Shown piece by piece: positions 14,864 to 20,699 of a stretch of DNA of 20,699 nt. A model generated the notes under the pieces. It worked only from the letters and a program-made list of their open reading frames with translations, was not told where the DNA came from and ran no database searches. Each line of letters starts with the position of its first letter. The stretch's first letter is position 1. The stretch comes from Verrucomicrobiota bacterium (GTDB lineage: Bacteria > Verrucomicrobiota > Verrucomicrobiia > Limisphaerales > J093): positions 1 to 20,699 of the forward strand of contig JARYMD010000024.1 of the NCBI GenBank assembly GCA_029907285.1, given 5' to 3'. Both the position numbers and the translations under genes were made by a program.

Positions 14864-16078
14864 ATGCGATTAAAAGTCCTGGCCAGTCTGCTCGTGCTGT
14901 CTCTGGCAATAAACGCCTTTCTCACGTGGGAACGATTGCATCCCAACCCGCCTCAAATTGTCCCGCGCCGCGAGTCGGCCCCGGTCCGCACCCTCACAAC
15001 CAACATCCTGCGCCCAATCCGAACCAACATAATTGTTCGCCCGCAATTCCTGACCTGGCGCGACATAGAATCAGATGACTACGCGACCTACGTGCAGAAC
15101 CTCAGAGCAATCGGATGCCCTGAGCAAACCATCCGCGATATAATAGTCGCCGATGTAAACGAGCTGTTCGCCCGCCGCAAAGCCACAGAGTTGTTCAACC
15201 CAGCTCACGAATGGTGGCGGTCCCAGCCCGATCCCGAACGCATCGGACAGGCCGCAGCCCAACGTCACGCCCTCGAAACAGAACGGCGCACGCTCTTAAC
15301 CCGGCTCCTCGGTCCCGGATGGGAACTCTCAGGCAGCCTGTTGACCGAATACCCGGATAGCCAGACCACCCTCGACGGCCCGCTCCTGGGCGATCTTCCA
15401 CTCGAAACAAAACACGCCGTGCGCCAAATCGAACTGGATGCCAAAAACCGCGAACAAGCATACCTCCAAGAGGCAAATGAACAGGGTGTGCCCCCAGACC
15501 CCGCAAAGCTCGCTCAGCTCCGCAAGGAAACTCGCGACGAACTCGCGCGCGTCCTCTCCCCCCAGCAGCTCGAGGAATACCTGCTCCGTTACTCAGACAC
15601 CGCAGAGAAACTGCGCGGCGCACTCAAGGATTTCGACCCGTCCCCAGACGAGTTTCGGCAATTGTTCCGCGCAGCGGATGCCATCGATCAGGAACTCATC
15701 AGCATTGCCAACTCAACAGACCCAGCCAGCCTCCGCCGACGTCAGGAGCTGGAGGCGCTCCGCGAAACCAAAATCGCCGAAACCCTCGGAGCCGACCGCT
15801 ACCGCCTCTACAAGCTGAATCAAGACCCTCTCTTCCAGCGCGCCAAGGAAACCGCACTCAAGATAGGCGCCTCACCAGAAGCCGCCGTCACACTCTACAA
15901 CATCGACCGCGAAACCGAGCTGGAAAGACGCCGCATCCTCGCAGATAACTCCCTCACGCCGGACGAACAGGCTCTCCACCTTACACAGGCCGACAAGGAA
16001 CGTCTCAACTCAATCCGCAAGGTCCTCGGCGAGGAAGCATTCCGCAAACTCCAAACCGAAGGTCCCCCGCAGCCCTGA
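14864..16078 (+). CDS. Membrane-anchored, alpha-helical conserved protein of unknown function
   Basis: I cannot name this family with confidence; it resembles hypothetical proteins that recur in verrucomicrobial genomes. I start at the ATG at 14864, preceded by GGAAAG and followed at once by a membrane segment (VLASLLVLSLAINAFLTW, residues 5-22); an upstream TTG at 14831 would add eleven residues before it. The 404-residue protein then has a Pro-rich spacer, a conserved-looking DDYATYVQNLRAIGCPEQTI segment (residues about 78-97) and a long Glu/Arg/Lys-rich helical region with repeated predicted coiled-coil heptads. The C-terminal half shows SPQQLEEYLLRYS and LTPDEQALHLTQADKE. The topology predicts a large periplasmic domain. 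It follows the LysR gene closely. Confidence 0.75.
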   Translation: MRLKVLASLLVLSLAINAFLTWERLHPNPPQIVPRRESAPVRTLTTNILRPIRTNIIVRPQFLTWRDIESDDYATYVQNLRAIGCPEQTIRDIIVADVNELFARRKATELFNPAHEWWRSQPDPERIGQAAAQRHALETERRTLLTRLLGPGWELSGSLLTEYPDSQTTLDGPLLGDLPLETKHAVRQIELDAKNREQAYLQEANEQGVPPDPAKLAQLRKETRDELARVLSPQQLEEYLLRYSDTAEKLRGALKDFDPSPDEFRQLFRAADAIDQELISIANSTDPASLRRRQELEALRETKIAETLGADRYRLYKLNQDPLFQRAKETALKIGASPEAAVTLYNIDRETELERRRILADNSLTPDEQALHLTQADKERLNSIRKVLGEEAFRKLQTEGPPQP

Positions 16079-16228
16079 ATCCCACGGGCCGACCGGCCAA
16101 ACACACCCATCGCCCATGAGAACCTTCGACGCGGCCTGAGGCACCTCTGCTCGGGCCGGGTCAGGCTCGTTGACTTGCCCCATAACAAGGCCTACTTTCT
16201 GCCATGAGAAAGAAACTGGTTCGATACA

Positions 16229-17236
16229 ATGCAAGCACTTGCAAATAGCAGCAGCACCAAATCACATCCGAACCGCGTTCGCGCGCTCTCCGATGAAATA
16301 CGCGCTCTGAAAAACAGGCTCAACGCGGTCATCCTCGCCCATAATTACCAGATACCAGAAATCCAAGACGCCGCCGATTTCGTCGGCGATTCGCTCGGCC
16401 TGTCCCAACAAGCAGCTAAAACCTCGGCCGACGTCATCGTCTTCTGCGGTGTTCACTTCATGGCCGAAACCGCAAAGATTCTCAACCCATCCAAAATTGT
16501 TGTATTGCCCGACAAAGACGCAGGTTGCTCCCTCGAAGAAAGCTGTCCGCCGGACCAGTTGCGCGCGCTTCAACAAACAAACCCGAATTTCTACACCATC
16601 GCCTACATCAACTGCAGTGCCGCCGTCAAAGCAATCAGCGACGTGATCTGCACAAGCGGAAACGCAGTCCAGATCGTTAGCGCCGCTCCGCCCGATCGCG
16701 ACATCCTGTTCGTGCCGGACGAAAACCTTGGCGCGTGGATTTCAGAGCTGACCGGCCGCAAAATGACCCTCTGGAAAGGCAATTGCTACGCGCACGTCGA
16801 GTTCCAGCGAGAGGGCATCCTGGCACTCCGCGAGCGTTTCCCAGACGCCAAAGTCGTTGTTCACCCCGAATGCCTGCGCGAAGTGCGCAACATCGCCGAT
16901 GAAGTCTGTTCAACGGAGAAAATGATCAAGTACTGCACCACAAATCCCGCGCCCAGATTCATCATTGTCACCGAGTCCGGCATCCTGCACCGCCTCAGAA
17001 AAGAATGCCCCGGCAAGGAGTTCATCGCGCCACCCATATACGATCCCATGCGCATGCCAACCGACCAATGCAGGTGCAGCGAGTGCAAATACATGAAGCT
17101 CAACACGCTCGAAAAACTGCGAGACTGCATGTTGAACCTCAGCCCGCGCGTCGAGCTTTCACCGGAAATCATTGAACGCGCCAGAATCCCCATTCAACGC
17201 ATGCTCGAGATCACCGCCAAGAGCGCCTCACGCTGA
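16229..17236 (+). CDS. nadA: Quinolinate synthase A
   Basis: NadA condenses iminoaspartate with DHAP to quinolinate, a precursor of NAD. The 335-residue protein has the three-domain layout and diagnostic strings VILAHNYQIPEIQDAADFVG, DSLGLSQQA, VHFMAETAKILNP and LPDKDAGCSLEESC. The three iron-sulfur cysteines are visible: Cys129 in YINCSAAVKA, Cys215 in HPECLREV, and one of Cys281/283/286 in the CRCSECKYMKL segment. No nadB or nadC is adjacent in this window. It stands after a 150-bp gap with no recognisable element, and a strong terminator lies about 240 bp downstream. Confidence 0.97.
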   Translation: MQALANSSSTKSHPNRVRALSDEIRALKNRLNAVILAHNYQIPEIQDAADFVGDSLGLSQQAAKTSADVIVFCGVHFMAETAKILNPSKIVVLPDKDAGCSLEESCPPDQLRALQQTNPNFYTIAYINCSAAVKAISDVICTSGNAVQIVSAAPPDRDILFVPDENLGAWISELTGRKMTLWKGNCYAHVEFQREGILALRERFPDAKVVVHPECLREVRNIADEVCSTEKMIKYCTTNPAPRFIIVTESGILHRLRKECPGKEFIAPPIYDPMRMPTDQCRCSECKYMKLNTLEKLRDCMLNLSPRVELSPEIIERARIPIQRMLEITAKSASR

Positions 17237-17423
17237 GGCCGCCCATGGCGACGGTCAGCCTCGAACCAGCCAACCTGTTCTATCGCGACGCCCAAGGGAT
17301 TCTCGCTGTTCTCGGTGCCTTGCCCGCCTCGCCAGAATGCGGCCGCTCTTCAACCCCGACTTCACCCAACACGCATCACAACCGATCACTGCCAAAGTTC
17401 CGCGTTTGCGCGAAAATAAAAAA

Positions 17424-17445
17424 CTGCATGCCGGGATTCATGCAG
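17424..17445 (-). terminator. Hairpin with minus-strand U-run (terminator-like)
   Basis: CTGCATG and CATGCAG form a perfect 7-bp stem around CCGGGATT. On the plus strand it follows an A-rich run (17413-17423), so read on the minus strand the hairpin is followed by TTTTTTATTTT, a textbook intrinsic terminator. No minus-strand gene precedes it, which makes its purpose unclear. Confidence 0.5.
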
Positions 17446-17452
17446 GTAGGGC

Positions 17453-17468
17453 TCGCTGTCCCCAGCGA
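17453..17468. repeat. Middle hairpin of the nadA-prmC spacer
   Basis: TCGCTG and CAGCGA pair around TCCC. The 5' flank TAGGGC would pair with GCCCTA, but the 3' side has diverged, suggesting a decayed longer palindrome of a dispersed family. Confidence 0.45.
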
Positions 17469-17473
17469 ATCGG

Positions 17474-17514
17474 AACCGGGACTTGCGCCGAGGCATTCGG
17501 CGCACCGGTTTTTT
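17474..17514 (+). terminator. Strong intrinsic terminator between nadA and prmC
   Basis: An outer stem AACCGG/CCGGTT and an inner stem TGCGCCGA/TCGGCGCA (8 bp, loop GGCAT) enclose a 4-base bulge (GACT), followed by six Ts. It could end the nadA transcript or act as an attenuator in a prmC leader, since the prmC start lies only 36 bp downstream. Confidence 0.7.
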
Positions 17515-17549
17515 CTTTGCTGTGGCATGTTGGTGGATACTCTTGGGGC

Positions 17550-18404
17550 GTGACGGTGCTGGAAGTAATCCAAAAGAGCACAGAGTTTCTGGGGCGAAAG
17601 GGCGTGGACTCGCCGCGATTGCAGATCGAGCTATTGCTGGCGCATGTGCTTCGGATGCCCCGGCTGAAGCTCTATCTGAGCTTTGATCGGGAGCTGACGG
17701 AAGCCGAGCTGGAGACGCTGAGGGAGCTGGTGAGGCGGCGTGGGAATCGGGAGCCGTTGCAGCATCTGGTGGGAACGGTTTCTTTTTGCGGGTATGAGAT
17801 TGCGGTGAACCGCGATGTTTTTATTCCGCGTCCGGAGACTGAGTTGCTTGCGGAGCAGTGTTGGATTTTGCTGGAGCAATCGGGGATTGAATCGCCGACG
17901 GTCGTTGACGTTGGGACCGGCAGCGGCTGTGTTGCGATCGCATTGGCGTTGCGCTGTCCGGCTGCCAAGATTACGGCGGTCGATATATCGGAGGCCGCGT
18001 TGGTTGTTGCGCGGTCAAATGCCGCCCGGCACCGCGTCGAGGGCCGGATAACCTTTTGCTGCGGTGACGCTTTTTCGCCGATAGCGAAGGGGACGCGGTT
18101 TGATCTTATCGTGAGCAATCCGCCGTATATTCCGACGGACGAGATTTCGCGGCTTCAACCCGAGGTAAGGGATTATGATCCGCGGATAGCGTTGGACGGT
18201 GGCGCTGACGGGCTTGGTTTCATCCGAAGGCTGGCTGTTGAAGCGGCTGATTACGCGGCGCCGATGGGGCGGCTGATGATCGAGCTTGGCGACGGGCAGG
18301 ATGAAATTGCGCGTGGCATTTTCGGTGCTTCAGGATGGAATGTTGAGGATGTGAAGGTTGACGACCAAGGGCGCCCTCGGATACTGGTTGCGCGGCGGTG
18401 TTAA
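17550..18404 (+). CDS. prmC: Peptide chain release factor N5-glutamine methyltransferase
   Basis: PrmC methylates the glutamine of the GGQ motif in release factors RF1/RF2 using S-adenosylmethionine. The 284-residue protein from the GTG at 17550 has the N-terminal helical domain (VLEVIQKSTEFLGRKGVDSP, LEIELLLAHVL-like region), RPETE, the SAM-binding VVDVGTGSGCVAIAL and the catalytic SNPPYIP. The frame is open back to 17172, but that extension runs through nadA's end and the hairpin cluster and is not PrmC-like, so the GTG start is preferred and matches the family's usual length. Base use shifts here toward G over C, unlike nadA just upstream. It is followed at 33 bp by murA. Confidence 0.95.
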   Translation: MTVLEVIQKSTEFLGRKGVDSPRLQIELLLAHVLRMPRLKLYLSFDRELTEAELETLRELVRRRGNREPLQHLVGTVSFCGYEIAVNRDVFIPRPETELLAEQCWILLEQSGIESPTVVDVGTGSGCVAIALALRCPAAKITAVDISEAALVVARSNAARHRVEGRITFCCGDAFSPIAKGTRFDLIVSNPPYIPTDEISRLQPEVRDYDPRIALDGGADGLGFIRRLAVEAADYAAPMGRLMIELGDGQDEIARGIFGASGWNVEDVKVDDQGRPRILVARRC

Positions 18405-18437
18405 CGGTGTGAGACTGGCCGGAGTAGTGGAAACAAG

Positions 18438-19697
18438 ATGTATGCATTGGTGATAGATGGCGGGCGGCCTCTTGAGGGGCAGGTGCGCATAAGCGGCGCC
18501 AAGAACGCGGCGTTGCCGCTGATGGCTGCCGCGATATTGACGCGTGAACCTTGCGTGATTCGCGGGATTCCGAGGTTGAGCGACGTGGCGTTCATGGGGC
18601 GGATTCTGACTTCGCTTGGAGCCAGTGTTCGGTTCAACGACGGCTCTGTCACAATTCAAGCGTCACGGATTCGCGGGTTTGCGGACTATGACCTTGTGCG
18701 GAAGATGCGCGCTTCGGTCTGCATTCTTGGGCCGTTGTTGGCGAGGCTTGGCCATGCGCAGGTTTCATATCCGGGCGGCTGTGTGATCGGGCCGCGCCCG
18801 ATTGATCTGCATTTGAAGGGCATGCGCGCGCTTGGCGCCGAGATCACGATTGACGGCGGCTACGTTTGCGCTCGCGCGGAGAGATTGCGCGGCGCGCCGA
18901 TCTTCCTTGGGGGCCGTGCCGGCCCAACTGTCCTTGGCACGGCGAACGTGATGATGGCCGCAACGCTGGCTGAGGGGACAACAGTCATTGACAGCGCCGC
19001 GTGCGAGCCTGAGGTGGTTGATCTGGCGAACTTCCTGAACGCGATGGGCGCCAAAATTGCAGGCGCAGGGAGTCCCACGCTCACAATCACGGGCGTAAAA
19101 GAGTTGCATGGGGCGACTCACGAGGTGATACCGGACAGAATCGAGGCGGCTACTTTTGCCATAGCAGCCGCTGCAACAAAAGGTGAAGTCACCCTTACTC
19201 ATGTCCGCCCGGAACATTTCAGGTCGGTGTTGGACAAGCTCAGGGAAGTGGGTGTTGAGATTTTCGAGAATGGCGAGAGCCTGACTGTCAGGGCTGCGGG
19301 GCCTTTTCGTCCGAGCGACATAACGACTCAGCCGTACGCAGGGTTCCCGACCGATGCGCAGGCGCAAATGACGGTCCTGATGACTCAGGCGGACGGTGTC
19401 AGCATCATAACCGAGCGGATATTCGAGTCGCGTTTCATGCATGTGAGCGAGCTGGCGCGGTTGGGGGCGAACATAGCGATTGAGGGGCCGAGCGCGGTTG
19501 TCAAGGGGCCGACGCCATTGCGGGGCGCGCCTGTGATCGCGAGCGACCTTCGGGCCTCGGCAGCGCTTGTGATCGCCGGTCTTGTTGCACAGGGGCGGAC
19601 ACGGGTGCGGCGTATTTATCATCTTGACCGCGGCTATGAAATGATAGATGCGAAGTTGCGGAAGCTTGGGGCAAAGGTGCGGCGTATTTCTGAGTGA
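18438..19697 (+). CDS. murA: UDP-N-acetylglucosamine 1-carboxyvinyltransferase
   Basis: MurA performs the first committed step of peptidoglycan synthesis, transferring enolpyruvate from PEP to UDP-GlcNAc in the cytoplasm. At 419 residues the length is standard. Substrate-binding Lys22-Asn23 lie in SGAKNAALP, and the catalytic, fosfomycin-targeted Cys115 lies in YPGGCVIGPRPIDLH at the canonical position. Other family strings are GTANVMMAATLAEG, RIEAATF and FPTDAQAQMTVL. All key residues are intact. It probably forms a unit with prmC upstream and the small membrane protein downstream, whose ATG overlaps its stop. Confidence 0.98.
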   Translation: MYALVIDGGRPLEGQVRISGAKNAALPLMAAAILTREPCVIRGIPRLSDVAFMGRILTSLGASVRFNDGSVTIQASRIRGFADYDLVRKMRASVCILGPLLARLGHAQVSYPGGCVIGPRPIDLHLKGMRALGAEITIDGGYVCARAERLRGAPIFLGGRAGPTVLGTANVMMAATLAEGTTVIDSAACEPEVVDLANFLNAMGAKIAGAGSPTLTITGVKELHGATHEVIPDRIEAATFAIAAAATKGEVTLTHVRPEHFRSVLDKLREVGVEIFENGESLTVRAAGPFRPSDITTQPYAGFPTDAQAQMTVLMTQADGVSIITERIFESRFMHVSELARLGANIAIEGPSAVVKGPTPLRGAPVIASDLRASAALVIAGLVAQGRTRVRRIYHLDRGYEMIDAKLRKLGAKVRRISE

Positions 19698-20095
19698 TGA
19701 AATTTTTTCTCACAGTTTTGCTGATTGCCCTGGTTGCGTGGGGCGGGTGGCATTTCTGGTCGTACATAAACCAGAAAATGTCGGCGATGAAAGCTGAAGA
19801 ACGGGGCGAATCCGGTCCGGCGCCCGGCAAACTGCCGGGGATGTCGGCCGAACTGGAGAGCGGCTACGAAGACGCCAAGCGCGGTGGTGCGGAGACCCTT
19901 GCAAGGTGGCTGTACCAGCACAGGGGCCAGATCAGGGACCCGCGGCTGGCAGATATCGAACTGGATTATGTGGTTCTTGTTGGGCGGACGAACCAGGCTG
20001 AAGCACGCCGCGTGTTGGACGGCATTCGATCGCGGATCAAGCCGGCGTCGCCTGTTTACAAGCGTTTTCAGCAGTTGGACAAAGCCTATCGCTAG
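19697..20095 (+). CDS. Small membrane-anchored hypothetical protein
   Basis: A 132-residue protein with an N-terminal membrane segment (FFLTVLLIALVAWGGWHFW) and a polar domain. The domain contains a charged helical part (SAELESGYEDAKRGGAETLARWL) and a C-terminal region with TNQAEARRVLDGI and RFQQLDKAYR. I do not recognise a family. Its ATG overlaps the murA stop (TGATG), so translational coupling is likely; an in-frame GTG lies one codon earlier. The location suggests co-expression with cell-wall synthesis, but function is unknown. Confidence 0.8.
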   Translation: MKFFLTVLLIALVAWGGWHFWSYINQKMSAMKAEERGESGPAPGKLPGMSAELESGYEDAKRGGAETLARWLYQHRGQIRDPRLADIELDYVVLVGRTNQAEARRVLDGIRSRIKPASPVYKRFQQLDKAYR

Positions 20096-20222
20096 CAAGG
20101 CGGGCCAGCCGAAGTGAACAGGGATGGGTTACCCCACGCGTTGGGGGCCGCCACGCCCGGTGCAGTTAGAATTGCGCCTTTATGCGGCATTCAAACGAGC
20201 ATTCATCGAGCAGTAATACCTC

Positions 20223-20257
20223 TGAACGTTGCACGTTGAGCGTTGTACGTTGAACGT
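20223..20257 (+). repeat. Tandem heptamers TGNRCGT x5
   Basis: Five adjacent 7-base units read TGAACGT, TGCACGT, TGAGCGT, TGTACGT and TGAACGT. All keep TG--CGT and vary only at the third and fourth bases. The run length is too short for a standard satellite call, but the period is exact. Confidence 0.85.
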
Positions 20258-20347
20258 TCTCGAACAGTTAGTCGTGGGGAAACGTGCATGATGCGTGCTT
20301 TCGGCCCTTACTGATACCGATCTGGTGCCTGTGACCTGGGCCGCTGG

Positions 20348-20379
20348 CCCAGGCTGGTATGGAGCCGGGCCTTCGGCCC
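20348..20379 (+). repeat. REP-like unit, plus orientation
   Basis: The unit contains GGCTGGTATGGA and the small hairpin GGGCC-TTC-GGCCC. It matches the reverse complement of 20494-20525 along 32 bases with a few mismatches (shared CTGGTATGGA, then GCCTT-GGC), so the two form an inverted pair. Confidence 0.75.
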
Positions 20380-20493
20380 TCGACTTATTGCTCCAGGAAC
20401 ACCAACGGTCTGGAACACAGTCAGGGGTGTTCATGGCTGAAACAATCAACTGCGCCGGCATGGATAACACGGTTGTCTTGGTCGGCCGTCGAA

Positions 20494-20525
20494 GCGCCAA
20501 AGGCGCGGTCCATACCAGCGTGGGG
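20494..20525 (-). repeat. REP-like unit, minus orientation
   Basis: The unit contains GCGCC-AAA-GGCGC, then GGTCCATACCAGCGTGGGG. It is the inverted partner of the unit at 20348-20379. The hairpin stem differs from its partner but pairing is preserved in both, which suggests selection or recent spread of a structured element. Confidence 0.75.
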
Positions 20526-20699
20526 TGAAGCCCCGCGACAAGGGGTGGCGATGTGGGGACAGACACGTTGTTTGGCCATAAGAACAAAGCGGCAGCAAGC
20601 TGCCGCACTCCAAACGCTTCGCGCCTACCCACGCCCACTGCACCCGCGGCAGCGGGTGAGAAACCATTGGGATCAGCGCGCTCTTCCCAGCGACGGAGT

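Larger units (their letters stand above)
20096..20699. repeat. Non-coding, REP-like repeat region to the window edge
   Basis: I see no credible gene in these 604 bases. The interval holds five tandem 7-mers, two inverted copies of a 32-bp REP-like unit, and several perfect hairpins: CCTGGGCC/GGCCCAGG (20335-20353), GCGGCAGC/GCTGCCGC (20589-20606) and CACCCGC/GCGGGTG (20641-20658). Short frames covering parts of it consist of translated repeats. Confidence 0.7.

Noticed and set aside
17172..17549. N-terminal extension of the prmC frame
   Set aside because: It overlaps the end of nadA and runs through three hairpins. The PrmC fold and usual length begin at the GTG at 17550.
17237..17549. Replication origin at the skew switch
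   Set aside because: The change from C-rich to G-rich fits an origin in principle, but I find no DnaA-box cluster or AT-rich unwinding region, and no dnaA/dnaN nearby.

Overview
The window looks like chromosomal DNA from a member of the Verrucomicrobiota (PVC superphylum), possibly close to Pedosphaera/Limisphaerales. This is inferred from three things: a bacterial microcompartment (BMC) locus of the Planctomycetes-Verrucomicrobia type, secreted proteins ending in a verrucomicrobial-style C-terminal domain, and intergenic spaces packed with hairpin-rich dispersed repeats. No 16S or other taxonomic marker is present, so the assignment rests on gene content.

Layout. Positions 2-1735 hold the 3' part of a hybrid sensor histidine kinase that enters from the left edge. 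A DeoR-family regulator (1831-2601, minus strand) faces away from a long plus-strand cluster (2689-11962). That cluster encodes a PduL phosphotransacylase, three BMC-H hexamer shell proteins, a divergent acetate-kinase-family enzyme, three BMC-P pentamer vertex proteins, an outer-membrane beta-barrel-like protein, a CoA-acylating aldehyde dehydrogenase, a class II (zinc) sugar-phosphate aldolase, and a 435-residue TIM-barrel, class I aldolase-like protein of unknown function. No BMC-T gene is present. Downstream are a secreted FG-GAP repeat protein, about 0.7 kb of repeats, a LysR regulator, a membrane-anchored helical protein, nadA, a cluster of three hairpins including a strong terminator, prmC, murA, a small membrane protein, and a final 0.6 kb of REP-like repeats.

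How the cluster works (inference from family knowledge). L-fuculose-1-phosphate and/or L-rhamnulose-1-phosphate would be cleaved by the class II aldolase to DHAP and L-lactaldehyde. The aldehyde dehydrogenase would convert lactaldehyde to lactyl-CoA inside the shell. PduL would recover CoA as it forms lactyl-phosphate, and the kinase would make ATP and lactate. PduL, the aldehyde dehydrogenase, the class II aldolase and the 435-residue protein all have terminal amphipathic helices, in three cases clearly separated from the core by a linker, as expected of encapsulation peptides. The DeoR protein is the obvious local regulator, and an inverted repeat (CAACAA-TT-TTGTTG) lies between the two divergent genes.

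The least explained parts are: the 435-residue aldolase-like protein with its C-terminal tag; the beta-barrel gene inside the shell operon; a kinase with substitutions at several residues essential in acetate kinases; the lack of any local NADH-recycling dehydrogenase, sugar kinase or isomerase; and structured non-coding DNA at 13.3-13.7, 17.4-17.5 and 20.2-20.7 kb.
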